Shown here piece by piece: positions 1 through 12,900 of a stretch of DNA of 64,000 nucleotides. Both the position numbers and the translations under genes were made by a program. The notes beneath the pieces were generated by a model, which did not search any database, was not told the DNA's origin, and worked only from the letters and a program-made list of their open reading frames with translations. Position 1 is the stretch's first letter, and every line of letters begins with the position of its first letter. This DNA is from Elmis aenea (Eukaryota; Arthropoda; Insecta; Coleoptera; Elmidae). Where the stretch lies: positions 70,580,108 through 70,644,107 of the forward strand of contig OX393577.1 in assembly GCA_947652605.1 (NCBI GenBank). Reading direction: 5' to 3'.

Positions 1-3000
1 CATATTTTTGATCAAGTTTGAACAAACAAAATTAGGGCTACATTTAGTTATTAAGAAGAATCAGGTACTAAAGTAAATATGTTCGAATTCAATTCTTCCA
101 TGTAATTAATTGATTGATTGATACAAAATTATAATATACGCACACCAAATAAGGCTTAAACGACAAAACATGAGTTATATTATTACAAAACGTAAATTTG
201 TAGTAATACAGTATATAATAGCTCTCAAAGGTCCTTTAATGGTTAATATAGTGATATTAATTACTAATATTTCAAATTTTGGTGCATTAGAAAGTTTGTA
301 GGGATGTCTTTGCATGCAATAAAGTTTATTCAGGGTATTTAGATACAATTTAGTAAAAATAAGCTTTGAAACTACTAAATGAATTATTGTATCATAATTA
401 AACAATTCTACTATAAAATGTTGGCGATACTTACTAGATCTTTGATTTTTTATAAAATAGAGTTGCAGTCGTTCTTTGAAAGTGTTTTCATTTACATAAT
501 ATTCCACTCGCACCCTGAAACAAACAGAAAACATTTAAAAACATTTGATAAAAAGCTAATAAAGTAAATAAAATATACTTCATTGTGTAATAATTCTTGA
601 ACGACATAAATATGTATTATTCGTCCCAGTACCTCTACATGTAGAGTTATAGTTCTAAAGAAGTGTTTTGTGATTGTTAAAAATGTACTGTAACGAAATA
701 TCCACGACTTAATTTTTATTTATTTGATCCGTGTACAAAAGTACGTGTCCTAAGTGTATTTTTGTGCACTATTTATTAAAATACTTGTTTAAAGAATTAT
801 TGTTGCTTCAGTATATCGCTGGTTATTTATTTAAAAAAAAATAGGCTAGCGGATTTAATGCTTGTAAAAGTTAGATAATAATCCCACTTCTCAAGTGATT
901 GGAAGAGATTGATCGATTAAAAAGATATTAAAAGTTTCTTAGCGACGACTTTTTCCTTCAGAGACCTTTTAAGAAAATCGCGTATCAAAAGTGCGATCGA
1001 GAAAGTTCAAAGAAAACGTAACCAAATTTCACATAGAAATTTTGCTCGGTTGTGGGTACAAAGAAATGGGTTTTAGTTCGCAAGGACAGTTTCTGTATGA
1101 CTTTTAGAAATAATAACAATATTTAAAATAATGTACAAGTTCTTAAAATCATCCAAGATACTTTTGTTAACTTATTTACTGGTAAAAAAATCTGCAGGTT
1201 TCGTTAATAAATGTACAGATTAGATTTTCCATTTGGGAAAAACACTATGTTAGCGTGTCTAAGAATCCAATGTAGCTGTTTCTGATGGGGAAACTTTCTT
1301 AAAAACACCAAATGCTAGTCCTAAATATATAAAATAAATGTTTATATGCGTGACCGACATAATTTACTGCAATTTTCGGTTGTAAATGTTTTCCCTAAAC
1401 AAACTTTTATACCTAAATGCTTAGTGCTAGATTGTCTTCAGTAATTTACAAAATAAAGCAAGTTATATATCTGCATAATAATTAGCTGCGAAGACTAAAC
1501 AGATTATTTAAAATTAATATTTTTTATTATGTTCTAGACTAGAAAAATTGATAAGATGCAAGATGAAAATCTTTTCTGTCCATCAAATTGCTTTTTTTTA
1601 TTTGTTTGCATGAATAAGTTCATCGGCCAAACCTATCCGCCAAACCTATGTCACAAATTTCACGCCGTACTGAACAGAGGTACAAATAATTCATGTTCAG
1701 AAAAAGGACTTCCAGAAACAGGAAATTATTCATGGCTAAAATTTCCGACTTAATCTAAACTACCAACCGTAAAGTTGCCTGCCAAGTGTTTAAAACCAAA
1801 GTTGTTGAATCGTACGGTAAACTAGAAGATAAAAGATCACAATATATAATTAGAAAGCAAATCGCTTAAACTAATCACTAAATAAACAATAATATACACC
1901 AGTTTAAATCTACATTAGTTATTACTCCCAAGCTGCACATCAAAATCTTTGTTTAGTACTCTTTAAGTCAGGAGAGTTTAACAACCTAATATTTATTATT
2001 TAGAGTATAAATTTCACTAATCGAGCCATCAAGCACATATTTCTCCACTACGGTATAGATAATGCAGATAAAATTATAGGGAATAAATTAAATATGCATA
2101 AAGCATTATCTGGTATCGATTGCTGATTTTTTCAAACATGATTTCAGGCTTATACATAAATTAGAAGCACAAAAATGTTGACACGTGGAAAAGTATTAAT
2201 GTTATAATCTTGTCACGAATCAATAGCAACGTACGCAAAATACTAAATCAACTTCAGTGTCGTAATGTACAATTTATTAAACAGCAAAGGCTTTTTAGTT
2301 ATTGTTACACAATTCGCCAACAGTTTCAGGTAAATTTGTGGAAATAATAATGTTAATTATTAGATTTTAAATCTCTTAACATAAACAAGAGCTGATTAAA
2401 ATCTGAGTCTGAGAAGCCCAATTATCTCAGTTAAAAATACATCCTAAACATTCAAAACTTTGTCTTGTGCTGAATTTCTCTGTTATTTCATAAGCTGAGT
2501 AAGTAAAACCAGGTTTAACTCGGCAGATATAAAAGTTTTCAGCAAATAACGAGGTAACTTTCAGCACCGAAAAAGGCTTCTTTATTTTTACATCCGAGAG
2601 TCCCATTTCGTTCCTATGAAATAGTGGAGGAAGCTTCGTATTAGGTGAAATCTGGTCGAGTTGCCATCCCAAGAGGGTGCACACCACAAGTGCTCTTTAG
2701 AATTAATGATTGTTATTTGTTTTCTTGGACGTTCTAATAATACAGGGTGTCTCAAAGATAATTACCACATCTAATACCTTGTTTGTTTTGGGGAATAACC
2801 CCAACAAACCTTAAATAATATTGAATAGTGGCAAAAGCTGCATTAATTTAAGGTTGCCTTATAGATTTTTACATTAATCTTGAAAAAAATCGTTACCAAA
2901 AGTTTTAAAAATATTACATGAGTTGAAAAATGAGAAAACTTACTACATGTTTTAGCTTTAAATCGTTCTAAAACTATTCTAAAACATAGTTAGGGAACGC

Positions 3001-6000
3001 TTTTCTATTAAACGGCAAAATTTGAATATATTTTTATGACTTTGCACGAATTTTGCAACCATTAAATAATACAAAGCTGTTGTAATTAATTCTAAACACA
3101 AACTAGATTATCAATGTCTTAATAGCTTTAAATATGGAATGCTTATCATCTGTTTGTAAAATATTTTTTTCACGTCTTATATTTTTTTTCAACCCATTAC
3201 TGTCTTAAAATATGATTACGAATTCAAGCTTTGTACTCATTTAAATACATCGAATAATTTTTAATGAAGGCTGATTAGTGTTTTCTTAATTTTCTTTGTA
3301 CAGCCCAAAGATTACCATTTAAAATTTAATGCGGTTTATTTAAACAAGCAATTCGTGGATTGGCAAAATTTAATTTGTGTCGAATGCTTTAAAAGTGGAA
3401 AATTAAAGCAATTTTAAGGAAATCGACGTAATTACATTATTAAATATGAGGGTACATTTAAATTAGTTAAACATTTCCTTTCTTTTAAATTAGACTTTTC
3501 ACAACGACTTAATTTTTACAATTCTCTAGTGTTTTCAACAGTTTTGATTTTAAGGCCAAGCTGCGCTCTTCCAGTCGTATCAAATAACATAACTCTATGT
3601 TTTATTAACTCTAGCAGCTGTATTTCATGAAAATCTGTATGACATAGTTGGGTTTTTACGACTTCAACACTAAACATAAAGTAGATGGATCGGTGAATCT
3701 CCACTTTAATTAAATATACTATTCCGGGCAGTCGTTATTAAATATGTAGTATATGAAAACCATTCAGCAACGGAGAGCTCTAACCAACCTTTCTTTATGG
3801 CTGCCCACAGAAGCTTAATCAGTTTACAGTCCAATTGTTTTGATAAAAAGTTAATACATTTGATGAATAACTTAAGCTTGTATAAACCAAATAAAACAAC
3901 ATCTATGGAAGGTAATATTCCAAAATAACCAAATTTGTTTTAATTACATGGTTGTTCAAATAATAAATTGAACCAAAACATACCCAAATCTGCAAATAAT
4001 TTGCAAAAACAAATTAATAAACTATGCTCAAATATTTTAAATGGTACTCTAAAACGTATTTGGCCAAACCTATTAATCTTAAGCTATAAAAATATGCAAT
4101 GTTATAGAGCACTGCGTTCTAGTTCACAACAAAATACTCGTTACATATCAATTTTCAGTTTTCCATTCATTTTTTTACTATAAAAGTTACCGAAGCACTT
4201 AAGGACGTGGGTTAATTGTTTTCTTGTAGTAAGAAAAAGTCGAGTGTCTGCTTTAATAAAATTGGAAAAGCTTTCATTGTTAATTAGCACTTTGGAAACA
4301 CATCTTGCATTTCCATGAAATTTGTAGTCGGTTCGTCTACGGTTACTGAGCTTTTACCAATAATTATAGTTGCACAAAATTGTGAAATTTTAGTAACAAA
4401 CTGTAAAAATTATTATTTCAATTATATAAGTGATTAGCTGTTTAACGATGTAAATATATTTAACTCAAAAATATTCATTTTTTTCCAAGAACCTCTCATA
4501 GAAAACTGATTAAGTATTTCTATGACAGATCCTTCCAAAAACTCCCTCTGCAAGTACCAATTAGATAATTAGAAAATGAAAGTTAAAGATACTTCAAAGC
4601 TTTAGATTTAAAACCAGCACGATCAAAAAATGAACGAATCAACGAAAATATCAGAACAGCAATTGATACATCACGAATCAAGCTAAAAATTACAACATAA
4701 TGTATTCGGAAATTCAACTATTTTATACTTTAATTTTTTTTTAACATTAAACGAATCATTTTTATTGTTTTCTAATGTATATAAAGAAAATCTAAAAGCA
4801 CGTTCTGGAATAATAAAAGTTTGAGTCTCCACTTTTGTTTCTGACTAGTTTTATAGCGTTATATCGATTGATTTATTAAAATTGCAGGCATTATATTTTT
4901 AATAACGTTCTTCTTGTGTTCTCTACTTCGTTGTAAGCAATTAAACAACAGCTAGAGCCAGACTTGGCGTACTAAAGTTGAACTCCTACTTAGTCAACAG
5001 AAACTTTTTACCTGCGTAGTAAGTACACGGAAAAATAAATACCACGTAAAAATTTTACGGCCCGTGTTTATAATTTAAAAGTTGTAGAGTATTAAAAATA
5101 TTAATAGCGCGTACGAATTTCAGTATTAAAAGTGCGCCGGTATACAAAAGCCAGGCCGGTGAAAGGATTATGCGTATGTAGAAAATATTTATAAGAAAGG
5201 GTAAACGTTTATACACAAATGGCGGAAAAGGATCAAAAGATATAGCACCTTTTACAATATTCAGGACTTCGGAACACTTTATGCTTTAACGTCGACGCTA
5301 GGACGAATTTTTGAACATTCAAAATTGCGTTAAATTGGTATTACTAAGGCGATGAAAAAAAAAACAGTTTGATTTCAACATACTCCATACTTAAAAAAAA
5401 AAAGCTTTATTATACTAGCCCCAACTCTATGCACAGTTTTTTTTTGTGTATAACGTTTAATCGATAAACATAAAACATTACACCATAACCAAACCCATTG
5501 CACATTATTCGGAGTTATTAAACTTTAAAATTTCTTTGCATAATACAAAAACCAATTTTCCGCGATTATAGAAACTGTTTGTTTCAAATAGAATTATTAA
5601 TACGCGTAAATAACCAATATCGAGCCTTGCATTCAGTTACAAAAGATTTTAAATTTATTATTTCACATAGAACAACTGTCTCCATGAAAAACGAATTTAT
5701 GTACGTTTAATAACGTACAAACAATCAACTGTTGAAGATTAAATTGTCACTGTAATAAATAAGACTGCTTTCTGTCTGTTCGTTCGGGATAAATAATACA
5801 CAGTTATTAAACCCAACACACATGAAAACATAGAACATTATGTTATGTTAAGCTCCCAACCTAGCGTGACTATAAGGTCCGAAAAATCGAAAACATGATC
5901 TCACGGTACACACCCTTCATCAAATTATCTTGTGCTAGGTTTTGAAGTACACATTCGCCATTATATTAGCCATGACGAGGGTCTCGAAAGTCTAACTCAC

Positions 6001-9000
6001 ATTAAAAAAGTACTCCTGCAACTTAACCTTACATTAACATAGAAAAATACAATGAACTTGAAGTAGAGACAAAATAAAATACAAAAAGGCTAAATATATA
6101 CTTTACAACAGCAAAAAAACCTTTACATACAACGAAACATCGACAAAATAAGTCCTTGCATAAATTTCGGGAAATATTTGCTAATATCACACCTTCATGA
6201 ATATTTTAACAGCTTCATGGCCCATTATTATTAAAATACTTCACTTATCAGCAGATAAAACACCAAAATTTGTTGTAAAAACATTCTAAACACGCATGCT
6301 ACTAAAAAATCCTGCTAATACGTAGGGATATCAACCCTTGATATGCATTCAGTGAACGGTACATTCTTTAATAACGATATTACTATTTTATCCCCGCTAT
6401 TTTATGTAAATCGCGGTCCTTTTTTTTACTTTCAAATACTTTGTAAGTTTTGAATGGCAGTTTAATTACGGTGGCATGTAATAGAGAGTTTTATAAAAAG
6501 GCTTTTTAGTACGCTAAGGTTTAAACTTAAATTATTTTGTATTATGGGGGCATTTTTTGGTCATTGAATTAACCCTTCAACAACTACAGCATAAAGGTTA
6601 AAATAGTAGACTTAACTGTAGCGGAAAATATTTATTAAAGGAATCCATTAGCGCGTTGAATTTTTAATAAAAATCTCACGAATATTTACAACAAAACAAC
6701 ACAAACAAAATGTTCTTAAACATTAGCAAATGAGTCGTTAAATATTCATACAATCTGTAGCTGTATTTATTTTCTGATCAAAAAATATCTATCTTTGGTA
6801 TCAACTTCATGTTTTAATAGTATTGAGACGTTTGAAGAACTTTCAAGGGAATGAGCAACCTTTGTTTAAAAATAATCGAGCATCCACTGTTCTAGGAGTT
6901 TTTTTTTGGCACAGGTATTGTTCCTGCCTAAAACTTGCCCACATAAAAACACAAAGATACAGTCGGATGACAGGAAACACAAAAAAAAACACACAAAAGC
7001 GTTCCACTTATCTCTTTTCCTTCATTTTTCCTGTTTGTAAAGAAGTTTACTATCTTAACGTGTAAATACGTTTGATAATCCTAATATCTACATAGGAAAC
7101 GTTTATTTTGTTTGTCAGTATTAAAAGCAAAAGCTACAATTTATTCCATTTACGTAATTAATGTAATGGATGGAAAGGAAATCAATGAATTATACAGAAC
7201 GCAATAACATTTCACATGCATCACATAAATCAACATAACATTTCAATGATATTAAACCACAATTTTGGGTTATCGTCAGTAATAGATGTGTATTAAAAGC
7301 TGAAGTGTTACAGAAACTGCCCTTAATTTTACAGATCTTGCATGCTATCAGTTACTTATTCAAAGACATCTTCACATGTGACTGAAAAAAGTTGAGTTCG
7401 AAGATCAATACAAAGCTTTTAACGGATTTTGTGATAGTACACAAAAATTTAGTATGAGACTTGTTGGTACCACAAGGTTTATGTTGATAAGTCTACATGG
7501 ATTTGTCTCGGATGAGAGGGATAACTTTATTTTGTGAATGCAACGACTTGTTTTGTAAAACTTGCTGGGACGAAATTTTTAATTTTGTGAATACAACAAA
7601 CTAAAATGAAAGAGTAAATGTTTGATTTAATCTAATGAATTTACTCTTAAATACCTATACTTTAATTTAATTATTATATGATTTAAATGCAAAAAATAAT
7701 TATCTGTCACGTTATTGGTTTATTTAAGTAACTGATTTATTGGTATAAATAAGCTTAATACAAAATCATTCAGATTTGTTTAAATTTGTACAAAATGGCC
7801 TTAAAAACTAACAATTTTGTAAAATACACGGATGAAAACGTGAAAAATCTTCGTAATTCGAAGTTATAACGTATTAAAAATTATTTTTAAATGGAGAATC
7901 AAAACAAAATGTGTTATTCAATTGTGGCATTGTTAAATTAAAAGCGAACAAGCCATTTCTGATAGTATAAGGTTAATTCTGTGAGTAATTAACACTACAC
8001 GATGTCAAACCTTGTAAACATTTTGTACGAGAAATGTTTAAATTGTATTACAAGTTTGAGTTCCATGTTCAGATATTCACAACTGACAGTAAACTCGAAA
8101 TTTACATACTGACATCTGACTACACGCACTTTGTCTACATGCAACGTAGCTGACACAAAACATGAACAAATAAACGAAACCAATAATTATGTTACCAAAT
8201 GTTTCAGAAATTTTGTAGTACGTACTGAATTAAAATTCTGGTTGTCCAAAACTTTCCTTTTACATAGAGATGCTTAGACAATTACTGTTTATTTAGAAAA
8301 TCAACAAAACATTTAAATTACGTGCAAAATCGATTGGAGTTCAGGATAAATCGCCAAAAGAAACATTTGTCTTAAGTTGTCACGTGTCTGATGCTGCTCT
8401 TGGGATCTGTACTGACCAGGTATTCATTCTAACAAATGTCAGGAGAATCCCACATCACCTGATCGCTTCACACTGGCCAGTAAGGGACATCAAGTCCAGA
8501 AGATTTGTAACGACCAGCTTAATACACTATTTCTGGCAAGTCATAAAACTACAAATATCGACACATTTTATACACTTAGAAACCAAATATTTGTTTGACA
8601 ATCCTTGGACTCTCAATTCTTTAAGGATGAATCGAGTCCGATAGGGCGGTTGGTTCTGTAAAGATTTCATAAACAGAAGGAAGCTACTCTTCTGATAACC
8701 AATCGCTTAAGAGGACACGAAACAAACGAATAATTTACAGCAGAAGTTTCAAAAAACATTACAAAAAATCATTTTTTTGAAGCTTTTACACTATTTTATA
8801 ATAATATAAAAATAATTAATTGTAGCCCTAAAATTATTAAATACATTACAGAGGTTAAAAATTTTAATTAATCGTTTACAAGGATTAATTGTGAAATAAT
8901 TTTTGATTGTACAGAATAGTGATTCTACGTGCCCACAGACAAACATTAAATTATGGAAAAATATTCCAATACAACGTACAAAAGATTTGCAAATCCAATC

Positions 9001-9580
9001 GTTTCAAAACCGTCTCTGAGACCAATTTGCATATACACTAATCAAATAAAAAGTGGAATAATGCTAAGCAGATCTTGTTTATACAGTTACAATTTAAATT
9101 CAACGTAAACAAACAACAAGATTTAATTGATACTATATTTCGACGAAAAAAAAAAGAGAAATTGCGTATATTTCTCAAGTTCAAAATACACTCTAATTTC
9201 GCGAAAACAATTATTACATTTACATTTAGAATCAACGCCAGTAAAACAAAAGAGGTCGCGTGTTTTCAATTAGCACTTCGAAATAAAAACGTAAGGTTCA
9301 CCACACTTATTTGAAAGAAAGGCAGAACTTAATTAAGAGAAAAACAAAATTTTTTTGAATTGGAATTAACTTTTCCTGCATATTCGTTTGATCGTTAATT
9401 AAACACAAAAATTAAGTTTTCGTGCTTGTGAATTTAAACTTTAAATTATAGAATAAAGTAAGTACTAGAAAATAATGGGCCAAACCATATACCATTGTAA
9501 TAGTTCTAAACTGGTTTAATTTCTCTAAGATACACAAAAGAACGACGTGAATTTTTGATAAAACTCTCATGTGTTAACGC
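1..9580. other. Gene-poor AT-rich DNA, possibly intron of the minus-strand gene
   Basis: No convincing exon was found. The longest ORFs (for example 175-534, and 2427-2687 on the minus strand) lack codon bias or splice context. A transposon-end remnant sits at 2741. A weak composite inverted repeat (ACACGG ... CCGTGT) lies at about 5026-5066. If the candidate exon at 9706-9776 is real, this stretch is its first intron. Confidence 0.5.
2741..2765 (+). mobile_element. Transposon-end-like TACAGGGTGTCTC remnant
   Basis: TACAGGGTGTCTCAAAGATAAT resembles an end sequence I remember as frequent in insect interspersed repeats. Related ends occur here at 46089 (TACAGGGTGCCC) and, on the minus strand, at 44765-44751 (TACAGGATGCCCC). 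No matching second terminus was found near any of the three, so the element limits are unknown. Confidence 0.3.
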
Positions 9581-9705
9581 CACAAATATTTAACCAAAAC
9601 TTGAGAAAAGTTGAGAAAAGTTTGCTTGTTCTTTGTTGAGCGCAAATTTAAAAAATCTAAGCCGCCTACACATGCAAGGTGTCATCGTAACCAGAAGCCG
9701 GTTAC

Positions 9706-9776
9706 CTTGGTATCTTGTCGTAGCTATCCCAGCTCGTGAGGCAGTTATATGAGCTGTACCTGCTTGTTGTGGCCAT
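9706..9776 (-). CDS. Candidate first coding exon, minus-strand gene (alternative N-terminus)
   Basis: On the minus strand an ATG at 9776-9774 in the context AAAGCATGG (A at -3, G at +4) opens 23 codons plus two bases. The run ends at the donor CCAAG|GTAACC, with exon end 9706. The peptide begins MATTSRYSSYNC and ends SWDSYDKIP, with the split codon AG|N giving Arg or Ser. The exon sits at the downstream edge of a CpG-rich island (about 9775-9905), as expected for a promoter plus 5' UTR. It ends in phase 2 after Ile-Pro, exactly like the exon at 17100-17291, so both could splice to the same downstream exon as alternative starts. No convincing downstream exon was found in 1-9700, so the gene body would lie beyond the left edge, after an intron of more than 9.7 kb. 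The product is not recognised. Confidence 0.5.
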
Positions 9777-9905
9777 GCTTTCACTGCACAAACCGCGCGC
9801 GCCTCATTCTCGTAGCGGGCGCCACACGCCACTGCAACCGTCGCGACGCTGAGCGTCGATTCCCCCACCTACAGACACGCAGTCTACCGCGCCTTCATAC
9901 TAGAC
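9777..9905 (-). promoter_or_regulatory. GC/CpG-rich promoter and 5' UTR island of the 9.7 kb start
   Basis: This is a sharp GC-rich patch in AT-rich DNA, with many CpGs (GCGCGCGC, GTCGCGACGC). At 9844-9858 there is a perfect inverted repeat with arms CGACGCT and AGCGTCG around one base. It lies immediately 5' of the minus-strand ATG at 9776, as expected for a core promoter plus leader. The transcription start cannot be placed from sequence alone. The 11-mer CGTCGCGACGC (9839-9849) recurs in the island at 41.5 kb. Confidence 0.45.
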
Positions 9906-9909
9906 TCCT

Positions 9910-12900
9910 TCTAATTTGAACGTTTTGAACTGATTAAAGAAACGGTAATCACGGTTAGGGAATACAAGAGTTAAGAAATTACAAACCTTTTGTAGGATAT
10001 TTAATTGTCCCTTATAAAATTTTCTGCTGCGAACGAAAATAGAGACTTCCCCAAAGTACTAGCCTGCAGAATTTCCAAATTTAATCAGCTGCTATTGGTA
10101 TTTTCAGCTGTCTTCAAAACTTTATAGCAGCATTAACAAATGAATGTTAAAATTTCCCTGGCACTGAATTTTTGGAATAAACACAATGAACCAGCAGATC
10201 GTGAAAAACATGGTCTGTTCAATGAAGCAGTTATTGTACAACGGGCATTAGATGGAGCAAATGTGGTATGAAATATTTATAATAATGAACAAACATAAAC
10301 ACACTAGCCGAGATCTCTGCAATACGCGTTTGTGGTTTTAGCAACACTGTTATTTGCAGAACCCGTCTAGTACATTATGTAGAAACATCACTAGGCGAAG
10401 ATTTACTAGAATTTTTAACAGTACGTCCAATTTTTTGAGCAATTAAACTACGAGCTAGTATATACATACATTTAAGAAATTCATGGAAAATTGAAGCTTT
10501 CGGTAAAAAAATTTATCCCAACAAAGAAAGCTACAAAACGCACACAATGTTCGTACTGTAATAATATAAAGGATATGGAAGGAAAAAAAACATGTAATTT
10601 TATTTGAAACATTAAAAATACTTGATTTATTTTATAAGTAAAGCATTCAAACATTCGCCAAAATAATGTTGCACTATTAAATTAATTAAATAGCAACAAA
10701 CAGTTATTTTTAATCGAAAGATTTTAAATTTGGAATAAGTTATTTTGCACACAATTTAAGTTTTATCTCTCTTAGAAAACACTGAAATAAGTAAACATTC
10801 ATTAATGCACGCTTTAAAATTTACACGTTTTACATGTTCTAACTAACCACTGAAGTTTATTACTAGGATAAAATGCAATGAACTAAAATCAACAACCAAA
10901 ATATCCTTCCTGACTAAAGTACATACATACGAGGTATAATAAGCAAAGTTACATTGTCTTAAGACAACAGTTAATAGATGATCTTAAAGTGCAAGGAAAC
11001 GTGTTATCGCACGATCCAGGTGTTAACCTAAGCAAATGTTTTGTACTAGGCAACAGAATTTAAATATTGTGACCTAAAATGTTAAACGTAATAAGTTACA
11101 ACACGTTTAATACTTTAATATTCAAAAAATTAGAATGTTTTAATATTGCTGCAAACCTTTAGCACTGTGACAATTGTGAAAAATATTTTAGTCATTATAA
11201 ATAAGAAAATTCTACTGGTGAAGAAATGGGAGTTTGTAAACTGGTGAAGATTTCTTTAAAAAGTAATTCTTTGTAATAACATCTGAATTTTAATTAATAT
11301 TATATTTATTTAAAAGGGCAGTGAATTACTCAAACAATTCATACTTTTTTTTTTCAAAGTATCGAGTCCATTTCTCTAGAGAAGGTGTCACCTTTAGATA
11401 AACCGAAACAGCAAATTGTAGACTGCAATTTGAATATATATCGTGAAGCGAGCAAGTATGTTTAGGATTTAATTTTCAAGCGTGCCATGGAACTAGAATC
11501 TGCACAATTCAATAAAGGTTTAGTTTACAACTATCTGGAACTACACACAATACTTAATAGTGCCATGCAGACTGAATGCAATTCCGAAGAATTCCAATTT
11601 AGTTAAATGTGTCGTTGGGAATCAAAAGAATTCCATCACATTATCCTATACTTTGATTGATATATGAAACTTCTCGCTAAAAAGGTCAAGTTATTATTAT
11701 TGTAAAAATATGCATTTAGTTTCATATTTGCACTAAAAAAAGTACAACAGCATCACAGTGGTGTCGACTGTTTAACTTGAATTGTTCTTCATAAACCTAT
11801 ATTTTACTTTAAAAACCAGAAAATAGGACATTGGTTATATATCGCCTTAGGTTCTATTAAACGAAATACAATTATTGATCCTGTGCAATAAAGTCCACAT
11901 AGATAAATGGATTTCGTCGCAAGATATAAAACAGTTTGAGAAGAACTTGAACAAAAACCAGTGCATTAAAAGTTGATGATAACATTATTAATACAATACT
12001 GTTTCTATTTTTATACGGAATTTCATTTATCACAAAATTGTGATACAAATTTACATAGTACATGATTAATTTAACATTTTGTTTAATTTTCACTTTAAGT
12101 TTGCTCAAAATATTAGCATAACAGTTTAAAAATGATCGTAGTACTTCTACAAGAGATGGTTTAAAGACAGAACGAGTTATATTTAATTAAATTTATTTAT
12201 ATTCAATCAAAATGAAGTGTTTTAGTATAAGTTAACTAAACTATTGCTGAAAAATAAACTTTTTTATAAGAGTATTTCGCAATCCTTAACAAATGTAGAG
12301 ATAAGTTAGTTTAAAACAACTCCTCGCCAAATAAAATGATTTCTTTATTATAATAATTAAAGTACATAAAAAAATATGTTCTGTTATTAAATATGGTGGT
12401 GATAATCATTGTTTTAGTGCAACTTTTAATTTTTTTACGTTAAACTTCACTTTAATATGGAACGCTAGCTTACCAATAGATGTCGTTACAGATATTATTC
12501 AGGATCAATAAGGACGTATTTTAGATATAGCTACCTACAATTTATCGGCTATAGCTAACGACAACAAAAACACATACATAATTAAGGGAGGTTAAAATCT
12601 TCTACTCATAATTAGTAATATTCAGAATAAATACAAGCACCATAAAAAATAAATATAAAAATACATTTTCAAAACTGTAAATTTTAAAAGTTGAAGAGAG
12701 TTAAGAGCAAACAAAAAAAAATTAAACTATGAAAATAACTGTGTACAAGTTTACTTCAAATTAATTTTTCAAAAAAAAAAACACTTAAAAAACAATTAAG
12801 AGCATTTTGGTAGTGCAACGTTAATATACAAATAAAATATTCGTTAAAAACTATTACAAAATTGTTAAGTAAGCTTTGCGATTAGTAATAGTAATAAATA

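Noticed and set aside
2427..2687. Minus-strand 86-codon ORF with fairly balanced composition
   Set aside because: No recognisable domain, no splice context, and it lies beside a transposon-end remnant; more likely repeat debris than a gene.
5026..5066. Composite inverted repeat ACACGG ... CCGTGT enclosing CGTAAAA/TTTTACG
   Set aside because: Could be a MITE end pair, but arms are short and no target duplication or further structure supports it.
8384..8644. 86-codon plus-strand ORF, and on the minus strand a short ATG run ending at a donor-like ATCAG|GTGATG in phase 2
   Set aside because: The ATG context on the minus strand is weak and the run is only about ten codons. No GC island or codon bias supports either strand.
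9590..9868. Minus-strand ORF of 92 codons over the 9.7 kb island
   Set aside because: It is in a different frame from the well-placed ATG at 9776 and runs through the donor at 9705; its openness reflects GC content.
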